Assembly (NCBI RefSeq): GCF_023184515.1
Contig: NZ_JAAHBP010000008.1
Location: 310,001-374,000, forward strand
DNA from: Streptomyces sp. D2-8
GTDB lineage: Bacteria > Actinomycetota > Actinomycetes > Streptomycetales > Streptomycetaceae
DNA length: 64,000 nucleotides
Direction of reading: 5' to 3'
Shown piece after piece: positions 8,301 through 17,056 of the stretch. The notes under the pieces were generated by a model, which was not told the DNA's origin, did not search any database, and was given only the letters and a program-made list of their open reading frames with translations. Numbering within the stretch: the first letter of the stretch is position 1; each line of letters begins with the position of its first letter. The position numbers were made by a program, and so were the translations under genes.

Positions 8301-9468
8301 ATGCCGACCTTCGACCTGTACACCGAGGAACCGGAAGAGCCCGTCCGGCAGGTGCCGGCGAGCGGCGCGGCCCGTTTCAACTGGGAGTACGACGACGGGC
8401 GCGAGCGCCTCCTGGCCCTCTACCAGAAGGGCAAGGACAAGCAGTGGGACGGCCGGAAACTGCCTCCTGGCCCTCTACCAGAAGGGCAAGGACAAGCAGT
8501 GGGACGGCCGGAAACGCATCGACTGGGAGGTGGAGGTGGATCCGTACGATCCGCTCGGGACCCCCGACGAGGCGATGTCCCTCTACGGGACCAGGCACTG
8601 GGCGAAGCTGACGGACAAGGACAAGGGCGACCTGCGCCGGCATTACGCCTCCTGGCAGTTCAGCCAGTTCCTGCACGGCGAGCAGGGCGCGATGATCTGC
8701 GCCGCGCGGATCGTGGAGTCGGTCCCCGACCTGGACGCGAAGTTCTACTCCGCGACCCAGACCATGGACGAGGCCCGGCACGCCGAGATCTACGGCCGCT
8801 TCCTGCACGAGAAGATCGGGCTGCTGTACCCGATCAACGACAACCTCCAGTCCCTGCTGGACGACACGCTGCGCGACGCGCGCTGGGACATGCCGTACCT
8901 GGGCATGCAGGTGCTGATCGAGGGCCTCGCACTGGCCGCCTTCGGCATGATCAGGGACACGACGGACAAGCCGCTGCCGAAGCAGATCCTCGCGTACGTC
9001 ATGCAGGACGAGGCCCGGCACGTGGCCTTCGGGCGGATGGCCCTGCGCGACTACTACCGGCAGCTCACGGACGCCGAGCTGAGGGAGCGCGAGGAGTTCG
9101 TCATCGAGGGCTGCTACCTCATGCGCGACCGGCTGCGGGGCGTGGAGGTCCTGGAGAACTTCGGCATCCCGAAGGCCGAGGCGGAGGAGTGCAGCGAGCA
9201 GTCCGAGTTCCTCACCCTGTTCCGCAAGCTCCTCTTCAGCCGCATCGTCCCCTGCGTCAAGGACATCGGCCTGTGGGGCGAACGCCTCCAGCAGGCCTAC
9301 GTCGACATGGGCGTCCTGGAGATGGGCGACTCCAGCCTGGACCTGCTGATGTCCGAGGACGAGGAGATCGCCGAGCGACTCGACGCCGAGCGCTTCGCGG
9401 CGGAGGAGAAGGAGCGGGTGGCGGAGGTGCGGGGGGCGATCGACGCGGGGCGGCGGGCCGTGGAGTGA
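8301..9468 (+). pseudogene. Ferritin-like diiron protein, frameshifted by a 55-bp duplication
   Basis: The gene encodes a ferritin-superfamily protein of about 370 residues with two DEARH motifs (MDEARHAEIYGRF and QDEARHVAFGRMA) and upstream Glu ligands in FLHGEQGAMICAAR, typical of diiron oxidases/oxygenases. The first codons (from ATG 8301, or ATG 8274) are in one frame and everything after about 8461 is in another. The cause is a 55-bp tandem repeat (8407-8461, 8462-8515) encoding LLALYQKGKDKQWDGRK twice; removing one copy restores one continuous frame. As written, no full-length product can be made from the normal start. It may be a real mutation, a reversible repeat, or an assembly artefact. 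Confidence 0.75.
8407..8515 (+). repeat. 55-bp tandem duplication
   Basis: Bases 8407-8460 are repeated identically at 8462-8515 with one extra base (8461) between them, giving a 55-bp period. Because 55 is not a multiple of three, the second copy shifts the reading frame of the diiron gene. The unit starts GCCTCCTGGCC and ends CGGCCGGAAAC. Confidence 0.95.
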
Positions 9469-9475
9469 GCGCCCG

Positions 9476-10017
9476 TCAGAGTGCGCAGCCCAGTCCCTCC
9501 GGCACTTCGCCGAGCAGCGGTGCCGCGCCCTGGGGCGGGAACTGGGTCCGCAGCGTGAAGGCGTACGGGGTCGGGCCGTGGGTGCGGATGTGGAGGAGGC
9601 GGGCTTCCGCCTCCGTGGCCGTGGGGCGGTGGCCTGCCGGCACCCACCACAGGGCGACCATGGCCTCCTCGATGCGCTCGAACCTCCCCCACTGCCTTAA
9701 GGGCGTGGGGGGACCCCCACGCGACGACGGGCGAGCATCTCCCGGTGCCCGCCCTGGTACATGTACGCCGTCAGCGAGTCGGCGTCGCGCCACACCGACA
9801 TGTTGAGGATCAGCCAGGAGTCGCCGAAGACGGACACGTCCGTGGCGTTGCCGGTGTCGCCCTGCAGGCGCCAGACGAAACCGTCGGCCGCGTCGGCGTC
9901 GGCGTTCACCGGGTCCAGGTTGTCGACGAAGTCCTTCAGCCGCGGGGAGTCCAGCGGTGCCTTGAGACGGGCGATGTTGACCTCGGCGAGTTCGTACGTG
10001 GCAGCGGGCTCAGTCAT
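9476..10017 (-). pseudogene. DUF3291-family protein interrupted by a palindromic insert
   Basis: The N-terminal part (start MTEPAATYELAEVN, ATG at 10015-10017) reads to HREMLARRR, and the C-terminal part (RFERIEEAMVALWWVPAGHRPT onward) continues in a different frame. Together they give a DUF3291 protein of about 165 residues, a small ferredoxin-like-fold family of unknown function. Between the halves lies a short G/C palindromic element (9683-9720) that replaces about two codons and breaks the frame; the normal join would probably read RRREWFERIEE. Confidence 0.7.
9683..9720. repeat. Short bipartite palindromic element
   Basis: The element reads CCCCCAC (9686-9692), GCC-TTAA-GGGC (9694-9704 region), GTGGGGG (9705-9711), GA, CCCCCAC (9714-9720). 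It can fold as either of two mutually exclusive hairpins. I recall similar G5/C5 palindromes between Streptomyces genes; a shorter relative, CTGGGGG-tcg-CCCCCAG, is at 55008-55024 in this window. Confidence 0.7.
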
Positions 10018-10079
10018 GTACCGAGCGTTAGGTCGGGAGTTTTCGCGGTGGTAGTCCCGTCTCACCAACTGGGCAACCC

Positions 10080-11540
10080 TCACCGGGACTTGAGCACCGC
10101 CTCCATCACCGCCCGCGCGATCGGCGCCGCGTCACCGCCTCCGCTGATGTCCCCGCGCTCCGCCTCCGCGTCCTCCACGACGACCGCGACCGCCACCCGC
10201 GCCGCCAGGTCGCGCTCACCCTGCGCCCAGGAGACGAACCAGGCGTACGGCGTCCCGGAGTTGCCGAGGCCGTGCTGGGCGGTGCCGGTCTTGCCGCCGA
10301 CCTTGGCGCCGCGGATGGCGGCTTTGCGTCCGCCGCCGTTCTCGACCACGTCCCGCATCATCGCCCGCAGCCGGACGGCGGTGGACGGGTACATCGCCTG
10401 GCGGATCGCCCGCGAGCCGGCCGTCGCGAGGGTGCTGCCGCCCGGCCGGGTCGTGCGCTCCACCAGGTAGGGGTCCCGCACCTGCCCGCCGTTGGCCACG
10501 GCCGCAGCGACCATCGCCATCTGGAGCGGGGTGGCGCGGGTGTTGTACTGGCCGATCGACGACAGCGCCAGCTGTGCCTTGTCCAGGGTGGTGTCGAAGG
10601 TGGACCGGGCCACCGGGAAGGGGATTCTCAGCTCCCCGTTGTTGAAGCCGAAGGCGTGGGCCGTGGCCGTCATGCCCGTCACGCCCACCTCCACACCGAG
10701 CTTGGCGAACACCGTGTTGCAGGAGAGGGTGAAGGCCTTGCGCACGGAGGCGTCCTTGCAGCCCTTCGACGCGTTGGTCAGGCGCGTCCGCGTCCCGGGC
10801 AGCCGGTAGGGGTCGGGGGAGCCGGTCGGCGCCTCCAGGTCCGTGACCACACCGGCGTCCAGCGCGGCGGCCGCGGTGACGACCTTGAAGGTGGAACCCG
10901 GCGGATACGTCTGCCGCACCGCCCGGTTGAGCATCGGGCGGTCCTTGTCCGCGTTGAGCCGCGACCAGGCCCGGGCCGCCGCCGAGCCGTTGCCGGACAG
11001 CGGCTGCGGGTCGTAGGACGGGGCGGACACCAGGGCCAGGATCCGGCCGGTCGACGGCTCCAGCGCCGCCACCGCGCCCTTGCGGCCCGCGAGCCCCTTG
11101 TAGGCGGCCTCCTGAGCGGCCGGGTGGAGTGTCGTGACCACGTCTCCGCCGGCGTTGCGCGCACGCGTGAAGTCGTTCCACAGCGGGAAGGGCGCGAGCA
11201 TCGGATCCGCCCCGGACAGCACGCCGTCCTCGGTGCCCTCCAGGAGCGTCGTCCCGTACAGCTGGGAGGCGAAGCCGGTGACCGGGGCGTACAACGGGCC
11301 GTCGGTGTAGGTCCGTTCGTAGCGCAGGTGCTCGCGGGTGTCCCTGGAGCCGGTGACGGGCCGCCCGCCGACCAGGATGTCCCCGCGGGGCTGCTCGTAG
11401 CGGGTGATGTCGGGCCGCCGGTTGGCCGGGTTGCGGTCGTACGACGGCGCCTGGACGACCTGGACGCGGGCGGCGTTCAGCAGCAGGGCCACCAGCAGCA
11501 GGGCGCAGAAGTATCCGGCGTGCCGGATGTGCGGGGTCAC
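10080..11540 (-). CDS. Penicillin-binding protein 2-type transpeptidase
   Basis: A 486-residue class B PBP that would cross-link peptidoglycan at the outer face of the membrane. One N-terminal membrane segment (about residues 7-25), a PBP dimerisation domain with the RG(D/N)I-type motif QPRGDILVGG, then the transpeptidase domain with STFK (active Ser), SCN, and KTGTAQ motifs in order. The GTG start overlaps the stop of the upstream FtsW/RodA gene (GTGA), so the glycosyltransferase and transpeptidase are translated as a pair, as for RodA-PBP2 or FtsW-FtsI. The length is that of the PbpA group in actinobacteria. Confidence 0.93.
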   Translation of the reverse strand: MTPHIRHAGYFCALLLVALLLNAARVQVVQAPSYDRNPANRRPDITRYEQPRGDILVGGRPVTGSRDTREHLRYERTYTDGPLYAPVTGFASQLYGTTLLEGTEDGVLSGADPMLAPFPLWNDFTRARNAGGDVVTTLHPAAQEAAYKGLAGRKGAVAALEPSTGRILALVSAPSYDPQPLSGNGSAAARAWSRLNADKDRPMLNRAVRQTYPPGSTFKVVTAAAALDAGVVTDLEAPTGSPDPYRLPGTRTRLTNASKGCKDASVRKAFTLSCNTVFAKLGVEVGVTGMTATAHAFGFNNGELRIPFPVARSTFDTTLDKAQLALSSIGQYNTRATPLQMAMVAAAVANGGQVRDPYLVERTTRPGGSTLATAGSRAIRQAMYPSTAVRLRAMMRDVVENGGGRKAAIRGAKVGGKTGTAQHGLGNSGTPYAWFVSWAQGERDLAARVAVAVVVEDAEAERGDISGGGDAAPIARAVMEAVLKSR

Positions 11541-12901
11541 CGGGCGTCCTGCCCGTCGTAACTCCGCCGGGCCGAGTCGCTCACCCGGGCCAGCAGCGCC
11601 ACGATCGCCCAGTTGGTGACCACCGAGGAGCCGCCCTGCGCCAGGAACGGCATCGCCATGCCGGTCAGCGGGATCAGGCCGGTCACGCCGCCCGCGATCA
11701 CGAACACCTGGAGCGCCACCAGCGAGGCGAGGCCGACCGCCAGCAGCCGGCCGAAGGGCTCGCGCTGCGCGAGGCCCGCGCGAAAGCCGCGCTCCACCAG
11801 CAGGCCGTAGAGGAGGAAGATCGCGGACAGGCCGGCCAGGCCGAGCTCCTCGCCCGCGGTGGCCAGGATGAAGTCGGACTTCACGGCGAAGCCGATGAGG
11901 AACGAGTGGCCGAGTCCGAGGCCCGTGCCGAGCATGCCGCCCTCCGCGAAGGCGAACAGCGACTGGGCGAGCTGGTTCGCGCCCTCGCCCGCCTCGATGG
12001 AGGCGAAGGGGTGCAGCCAGGTCTCGATCCTGCTGTGCACGTGCGGCTCAAGGCGGCCCACGGCGACCGCGCCCAGCGCGGCCAGCAGCAGGCCGACCGC
12101 GATCCATCCGGTGCGGCCGGTGGCGACGTAGAGGAGGACCACGAACAGGCCGAAGAACAGCAGCGAGGTGCCGAGGTCGCGTTCCAGGATGAGCACGCCC
12201 ACGCTCACCAGCCAGACGGCGACGATCGGGCCGAGGACGCGGCCGGTGGGGAGCTGGAGCTTCCAGACGCGGCGGCCGGTGTAGGCGAGGGCGTTGCGGT
12301 TCGCCGCCAGGTACGCGGCGAAGAACACCGCCAGCAGCACCTTCGCGAACTCGCCCGGCTGGATGGAGAACCCGGCGATGCGGATCCAGATGCGGGCCCC
12401 GTTCACCGCCGGGAACAGGATCGGCAGCGTGAGCAGGACCAGGGCCGCGACCACACAGACGTACGTGTAGCGCTGGAGCACCCGGTGGTCGCGCAGCAGC
12501 AGGACGACCAGGATGAACAGCGCCACGCCCAGCGTCGACCACACCAGCTGGGCCGGTGCCGCCCGGTCGCCCGGGGTTTCCAGGTCGAGCCGGTAGATCA
12601 GCACCAGGCCGAGCCCGTTGAGCAGCACCCCGATCGGGAGGAGCAGGGGGTCGGCGTACGGGGCGCGCAGGCGTACCGCCAGATGGGCCAGCAGCGCCAG
12701 TACACCGAGGCCGGCGCCGTAGCCCGCGGCGCCGGGCGGAAGCGCTCCGTGCCGGGCGATGCCCACGGCGCAGTAGCCGTACACCGACAGCAGGACGGCC
12801 AGCACGATGAGGGCGAGTTCGATGCCCCGGCGCCGGGGGAGGCGGCGGACGGCGGGCGCGGGCGGGTCCGCCGTCGCCACGGTGATTCCGGCCTTGCTCA
12901 T
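11537..12901 (-). CDS. FtsW/RodA/SpoVE-family peptidoglycan glycosyltransferase
   Basis: A 454-residue polytopic membrane protein with roughly 10-12 hydrophobic segments. SEDS-family motifs include NGARIWIRIAGFSIQPGEFAK and the C-terminal LIPLTGMAMPFLAQGGSSV. It would polymerise lipid II and work with the PBP encoded directly behind it. It is preceded by a short region with no gene before the divergent or unrelated SH3 gene. Because many Streptomyces genomes have several SEDS paralogues, no gene symbol is given. Confidence 0.93.
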   Translation of the reverse strand: MSKAGITVATADPPAPAVRRLPRRRGIELALIVLAVLLSVYGYCAVGIARHGALPPGAAGYGAGLGVLALLAHLAVRLRAPYADPLLLPIGVLLNGLGLVLIYRLDLETPGDRAAPAQLVWSTLGVALFILVVLLLRDHRVLQRYTYVCVVAALVLLTLPILFPAVNGARIWIRIAGFSIQPGEFAKVLLAVFFAAYLAANRNALAYTGRRVWKLQLPTGRVLGPIVAVWLVSVGVLILERDLGTSLLFFGLFVVLLYVATGRTGWIAVGLLLAALGAVAVGRLEPHVHSRIETWLHPFASIEAGEGANQLAQSLFAFAEGGMLGTGLGLGHSFLIGFAVKSDFILATAGEELGLAGLSAIFLLYGLLVERGFRAGLAQREPFGRLLAVGLASLVALQVFVIAGGVTGLIPLTGMAMPFLAQGGSSVVTNWAIVALLARVSDSARRSYDGQDAR

Positions 12902-12953
12902 GTCCGGAACCTACCCAAACAGTGCGCCTTGTGTACCTTTGGGTGATCGAGTG

Positions 12954-13328
12954 TCAGCACCAGCGTGGCGCGGGGCCGACGTTGTCGATGTACCGGGCCG
13001 CGCCCCAGGCCCAGGTGCCGTCCGTCAGCAGGTACCAGAGCGGATTGCCCTGCACGGTCTCGCCGCCGGTCTTGCAGAAGATCTTGACGATGTCGCCCCG
13101 GTGGGCGTATCGGATGATCTGCGAGCCGCGGTTCGGGGCGCTGCGCAGCGCCAGCGTGTTCGCCGTGACGACACCCTCGTAGAGGCCCTGGTCGTGGTGG
13201 TTCTGGTGATTGCCGTTGCCGCCCGCCGGGTCCCAGTCGTCGTGCGCGGCGGCGGCGGGCGTGACGGCGGCCGCGGCGGCGAGGAGCCCGGCGGCGGTGG
13301 TTATGGAGAGACGGGTGCGCAGGGACAT
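12954..13328 (-). CDS. Secreted SH3-domain protein
   Basis: A 124-residue exported protein. The signal peptide runs to about AAAAH (residues 1-30), a His/Asn/Gly-rich linker follows, then one bacterial SH3-like domain (VVTANTLALRSAPNRGSQIIRYAHRGDIVKIFC, ending in WAWGAARYID). Two cysteines could form a disulphide. The start MSLRTRLS is chosen over longer options because it gives a proper signal peptide. Function is probably cell-wall binding; no catalytic domain is present. Confidence 0.8.
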   Translation of the reverse strand: MSLRTRLSITTAAGLLAAAAAVTPAAAAHDDWDPAGGNGNHQNHHDQGLYEGVVTANTLALRSAPNRGSQIIRYAHRGDIVKIFCKTGGETVQGNPLWYLLTDGTWAWGAARYIDNVGPAPRWC

Positions 13329-13442
13329 GGGGGATACCTCCATGTGGTGGCGAACGTGCCGAAACTGACTAATCGCCACATTAGGGGCGCCCAGGGGGTG
13401 CCGCCCCTCACGCTGGGCCATAGGAGGGCGGGCCCCGGGCTC

Positions 13443-14690
13443 TCACTCCGCCGCGAGTTTCAGGGTGGCCACCGCCCCGCCCTCCGGCGCGTTCGCGAAC
13501 TCCAGCCGGGCTCCCAGCACCTCGGCCTGCCCCCGCGCGATGGTCAGCCCCAGCCCGTGCCCCCGCGTACCGCCCTCCGTGCGGAACCGCTGCGGCCCGT
13601 GCGCGACCAGGTACTCGGGAAACCCGTCCCCGTGGTCGCGAACGGTCACCACCGGACCGTCCACGGTCAGCACCACGGGCCCCCGCCCGTGCGTGTGCGC
13701 GTTCGCCACGAGATTGCCCAGCACCCGCTCCAGCCGCCGCCGGTCCGTCTCCACGGACGCATCCCGTAGGACCCTGACCTCCGTGCCGTTCCCCGCCGCC
13801 CGCACCGCTCGCTCGGCCAGCGGCCCCAACCGCTCGGTGTCCAGCTCCAGCCGCTCCCGGCCGGTGTCCAGCCGGGAGATCTCCAGCAGGTCCTCGGTGA
13901 GGGTGCGCAGCGCCGCCACCCGGTCGCGGACCAGTTCCGTCGGACGGCCCGGCGGCAGCAGTTCCGCCGCCGCGTGCAGCCCGGTCAGCGGTGTGCGCAG
14001 CTCGTGCGCGACATCCGCCGTGAAGCGCTGCTCGGCGAGCAGTTTGCCCTGGAGCGAGGCCGCCATGGAGTCCAGCGCGGCGGCGACCGCGGCCACCTCG
14101 TCCTGCGGGCTGGCCATCGCGCGCGGGCCCGTGCGGGGGTCGTTCACGCGCGCGTCCAGGTCGCCCGCGCTGATCCGCCGGGCCACCAGCGCCGTGGTGT
14201 GCAGCCGCCGCGTCACCCGCGTCACCGCGAACGCCCCGACCAGCAGCGTCGCCCCGATCGCCAGGCCCGAGGACCACACGATCGCCCGGTCGAGGCCGTC
14301 GATCGTGCGGGCCTGCTGCGAGTAGTCGACCGCCACGGCCAGCGCCCGCTCGCCGTCGACGGGGCCCGCCGCCCACATCGTGGGGCGTCCCGCGCGGTCG
14401 GCGACCATCGTGCCGCGGTCCCCGGCCACCGCCAGCTCCCGCAGCTCCCCGGGCAGCTCCGGCGGATCCACCCCGGCGCCCCGCCGCAGCGTGTCCCCGG
14501 CCTCGTACCGCTCCGTCGCCTGCGCCAGCCGCTGCAACGCCTGGTCGCGGGCCTGCCCCACGGTCTGGTTCGTCACCTGCACATGCACCAGGACGCCGAG
14601 CAGGGCCGCCAGCGCGCAGCACATCACCGTGATGAACGCGGCGGCCTTCGCGGCGAGCGTTCCGGTCCACTGGGGGAGTGCGGGTCTCAT
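13443..14690 (-). CDS. Membrane sensor histidine kinase
   Basis: A 415-residue kinase: membrane helix 1 (about residues 12-34), an extracytoplasmic domain, membrane helix 2 (SSGLAIGATLLVGAFAV), a HAMP domain (RRISAGDLDARV), the H-box VAHELRTPL, N-box LGNLVANAHTHG, and G boxes (RDHGDGFPEY, RGHGLGLTIARG). The start ATG overlaps the stop of the lipoprotein gene (ATGA). No response regulator gene is adjacent on either side, so its partner must be elsewhere, or the lipoprotein acts as its accessory sensor. Confidence 0.9.
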   Translation of the reverse strand: MRPALPQWTGTLAAKAAAFITVMCCALAALLGVLVHVQVTNQTVGQARDQALQRLAQATERYEAGDTLRRGAGVDPPELPGELRELAVAGDRGTMVADRAGRPTMWAAGPVDGERALAVAVDYSQQARTIDGLDRAIVWSSGLAIGATLLVGAFAVTRVTRRLHTTALVARRISAGDLDARVNDPRTGPRAMASPQDEVAAVAAALDSMAASLQGKLLAEQRFTADVAHELRTPLTGLHAAAELLPPGRPTELVRDRVAALRTLTEDLLEISRLDTGRERLELDTERLGPLAERAVRAAGNGTEVRVLRDASVETDRRRLERVLGNLVANAHTHGRGPVVLTVDGPVVTVRDHGDGFPEYLVAHGPQRFRTEGGTRGHGLGLTIARGQAEVLGARLEFANAPEGGAVATLKLAAE

Positions 14691-15460
14691 CCGCCGCTCG
14701 CCGAGGGGGAGCCGGACGGGGAGCCTGACGTGGACCCGGACGGGAAGAGGGTGGGGGAGGCCGAAGGGCGCCGGGAGTGCTTGCGCGGGCCGGTGCGCAG
14801 CATCTCGTCGTGGGTGAGGAGCATGGCCCGCTGGTCCCGGTCCCAGGTCCACTGCAGCCGGTACTCGTAGCCCGCGACCTCCGACGGCGAGCGGATGACC
14901 AGGGAACGCCCGGCCAGCTCGACGCCGCTCAACGCGTCCTCCCACGACATCACCTGCACCAGCCGGTGCTTCTCGACGGTGTAGACGCGGACCGCGGTCA
15001 TCTTGCCGGGCAGCAGCGGGAAGCCCAGCGTCAGGTCGTCGCGCCCGTCGCCGGTCAGGTCCCGGTAGTACGGCCTGAGCACCGGGCACTTCCCCTGCCC
15101 CGGGCCCTTCGCGCAGTCGGCCATCCTGCGCTTGGTGTCGCGGTAGGGCGCCTTGTCGCCGTCGTAGTCGCCGGGGCTCCCGGCGATCTCGGCCCGGACG
15201 ATCTCGACCGGGTCCACCCGGCGGATGTCGTCGCCGGGGACCTTCACCCCCTTGACCACCTCGGTGTTCACCTCGCCGATCTCGAACGCCGGGCTCGACG
15301 CCGGGGTCAGCTCCGGCCAGAGCCGGGCCGGTCCCTCCGCCGTCGGGGTCGACCCCGCGCCCTCCAGCCCGCCGGCGTCCCCGCAGCCCACGGCGGCGGC
15401 CAGCAGGAGGGCGACGACGGCGAGGCGACGGGCGGCCTGTCCGGGGCGGCTGAGGGGCAC
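14687..15460 (-). CDS. Lipoprotein coupled to the sensor kinase
   Basis: A 257-residue putative lipoprotein. The lipobox is LLAAAVGCGD, followed by a low-complexity region and a globular part containing DLTGDGRDDLTLGFP, an FG-GAP/VCBS-like calcium-loop motif. The C-terminal tail is a Ser/Pro/Gly repeat. GTG at 15458-15460 is chosen because AGGAG lies just upstream and it yields a compact signal peptide; an earlier GTG at 15496 is possible. Overlap with the kinase start suggests the two are made together and may form one sensing unit at the membrane. Confidence 0.8.
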   Translation of the reverse strand: MPLSRPGQAARRLAVVALLLAAAVGCGDAGGLEGAGSTPTAEGPARLWPELTPASSPAFEIGEVNTEVVKGVKVPGDDIRRVDPVEIVRAEIAGSPGDYDGDKAPYRDTKRRMADCAKGPGQGKCPVLRPYYRDLTGDGRDDLTLGFPLLPGKMTAVRVYTVEKHRLVQVMSWEDALSGVELAGRSLVIRSPSEVAGYEYRLQWTWDRDQRAMLLTHDEMLRTGPRKHSRRPSASPTLFPSGSTSGSPSGSPSASGG

Positions 15461-15631
15461 TGCACTCCTGGCGGTTCGTGGGCGATCACACGGCACGGAC
15501 GCGACCGTCGGCCGCGTACACCTTATTCGTAGGGAAGTCCCATTTGCGCGAGAGGGCGGCCGTATGCGGGCGGTCGTGGGTGCGCGGCCGTAGCTATGCC
15601 GCCGTAGGTGTGCGGTCGCAGGTGTGCCGTG

Positions 15632-16135
15632 CTACTCGGTGAGCTCCTCCAGCAGCCGGGCCGTGGCCAGCCCGGCCCGCAGGTACTCGACGAACAGGTC
15701 GTTGTGCAGCGCCCAGGGCGAGCGGCGGGCCCGGATCAGCCGGATCGCCGCGTCGGCGGAGCTGCCCTGGCGCATCAGCGCGTGCGCGACGACGAGACCG
15801 GAGCGGTTGTACCCGTGGTAACAGCGGACGAGGACCCTGCGGCCCTCGTCCAGCGCCTCGCACGCGGCCTCGGCCAGCCGGATCACCCCGGCGAGCTGCG
15901 TCCCGTCCAGCGGCCCGTCGGGGATGGGCCACACGTGGTGCCGGACACCCGGATCGGGCCCGTGCCCCGGCAGCCGCAGCAACGTCTGCACGAGCTCGAA
16001 CTCGTCCCGTACGACGGCGAACTCCGGATGGCCCAAGGCCCCCGTGTACTCGTGACCGCCCATCCAGAGCCCGGGGACGACCTCGTTCCACGGACTCTCC
16101 GGGGCGGGCACGTCGGGTTTACTGCGGGTACGCAA
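15632..16135 (-). CDS. Dual-specificity/tyrosine phosphatase-like protein
   Basis: A 167-residue cysteine-dependent phosphatase of the DSP fold. The P-loop CYHGYNRSG fits C-x5-R-S/T, and an upstream aspartate-containing segment (IPDGPLDGTQL) may supply the general acid. The start is TTG, supported by GGGAGG upstream. It stands alone between the lipoprotein and the divergent NERD-domain gene, so its target cannot be inferred. Confidence 0.85.
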   Translation of the reverse strand: MRTRSKPDVPAPESPWNEVVPGLWMGGHEYTGALGHPEFAVVRDEFELVQTLLRLPGHGPDPGVRHHVWPIPDGPLDGTQLAGVIRLAEAACEALDEGRRVLVRCYHGYNRSGLVVAHALMRQGSSADAAIRLIRARRSPWALHNDLFVEYLRAGLATARLLEELTE

Positions 16136-16252
16136 CGGCGCCTCCCCACCATTACCGCCCGAGGGTCCGCGGGCAGGCCCAACTCCTCAAAGGTAACCGG
16201 CTTCTTGCCCCCGCAGCACCCCGCCTGTTCCCATGGACTGGGGTGATGGTGC

Positions 16253-17056
16253 ATGAGCGGACTGCGCGTCATACCGACCTGGCGGCACGGCCGGGAGCGG
16301 CTGTACGTCTGCCTCCCGGACGGCAGGAACATCGCCTGGTACGACCGTGAGGCGGCCCGGGTGAACCTGCTCGGCGAGGACCGCGAGGACGACGTCCTGC
16401 GGGCCCTCGGGCCCTTCATCACCGGCTCCGTGACGGTGGGGCCGCCCCCGGTGCCGACCCCCGCCGAACTGGCCCGCCTCTCCCTCCACCCCGACGACGA
16501 CCTGGCCCCCAACCGCCCCGGGGAGGCCCTCATCGTCGCCCTCGACCGTGACCCCGGCCCCACCCACCGGCTGCGCCCCGACCCGCGCCGCAGGGCCCTG
16601 GCGGCCGAGCAGACGGTCGGCGACGCCCTGGACCGCCTCGACGGCGCGGGCTGGCACGCCCTGCACTCCGTGCCGCTCCCCGGGGGCGACCGCATCCACC
16701 ACCTGCTGATCGGCCCCGGCGGGCTCTACGCCGTCCACACGCTCCACGCCCGCAAGCAGCGCGTCCGGATCACCGACCCCATGGTCACCCTGGGCCGCCG
16801 CGACCCCCACCCACTCCTCCGCCGCCTCCGCGGCGACGCCGACCGCGCCTCCTACGCCCTGACGGCCGAGGTCCGCCCGGTACTCGCCCTGGTGGACCCG
16901 GCGGCCCTCTCGATCCCGGCCGCCCCACGGGAGGTCCACGTCCTGACGGCCGAGGAGGTGGAAGGCCTGTCCCGACGGGACGCAGTCCTGAAACCGGCGG
17001 ACGTGGAGGCCCTGCACGCGATGGCCCGCGACCGGAACACGTGGGCGCGGGTGTGA
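16253..17056 (+). CDS. NERD-domain (nuclease-related) protein
   Basis: A 267-residue soluble protein whose central part, residues about 110-230, matches the NERD pattern: AAEQTVGDALDRL, then HALHSVPLPGGDRIHHLLIGPGG and a LYAVHTLHARKQ strand. In this family the domain resembles restriction endonuclease folds, but the usual catalytic Asp/Glu-x-Lys is not obvious here (D-R-I-H-H around the site). It lies just ahead of the end-joining genes, which may be coincidental. Confidence 0.75.
   Translation: MSGLRVIPTWRHGRERLYVCLPDGRNIAWYDREAARVNLLGEDREDDVLRALGPFITGSVTVGPPPVPTPAELARLSLHPDDDLAPNRPGEALIVALDRDPGPTHRLRPDPRRRALAAEQTVGDALDRLDGAGWHALHSVPLPGGDRIHHLLIGPGGLYAVHTLHARKQRVRITDPMVTLGRRDPHPLLRRLRGDADRASYALTAEVRPVLALVDPAALSIPAAPREVHVLTAEEVEGLSRRDAVLKPADVEALHAMARDRNTWARV

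Noticed and set aside
8194..8460. Alternative start for the diiron gene in the downstream frame
   Set aside because: Translation from 8194 gives an unrelated, Arg/Ser-rich segment; the conserved N terminus is in the other frame, so a frameshift is the better reading.
7241..10083. A secondary-metabolite cluster around the AurF-like gene
   Set aside because: No synthase, carrier protein, amide ligase or transporter genes surround it; neighbours are a regulator, a transposon and cell-wall genes.
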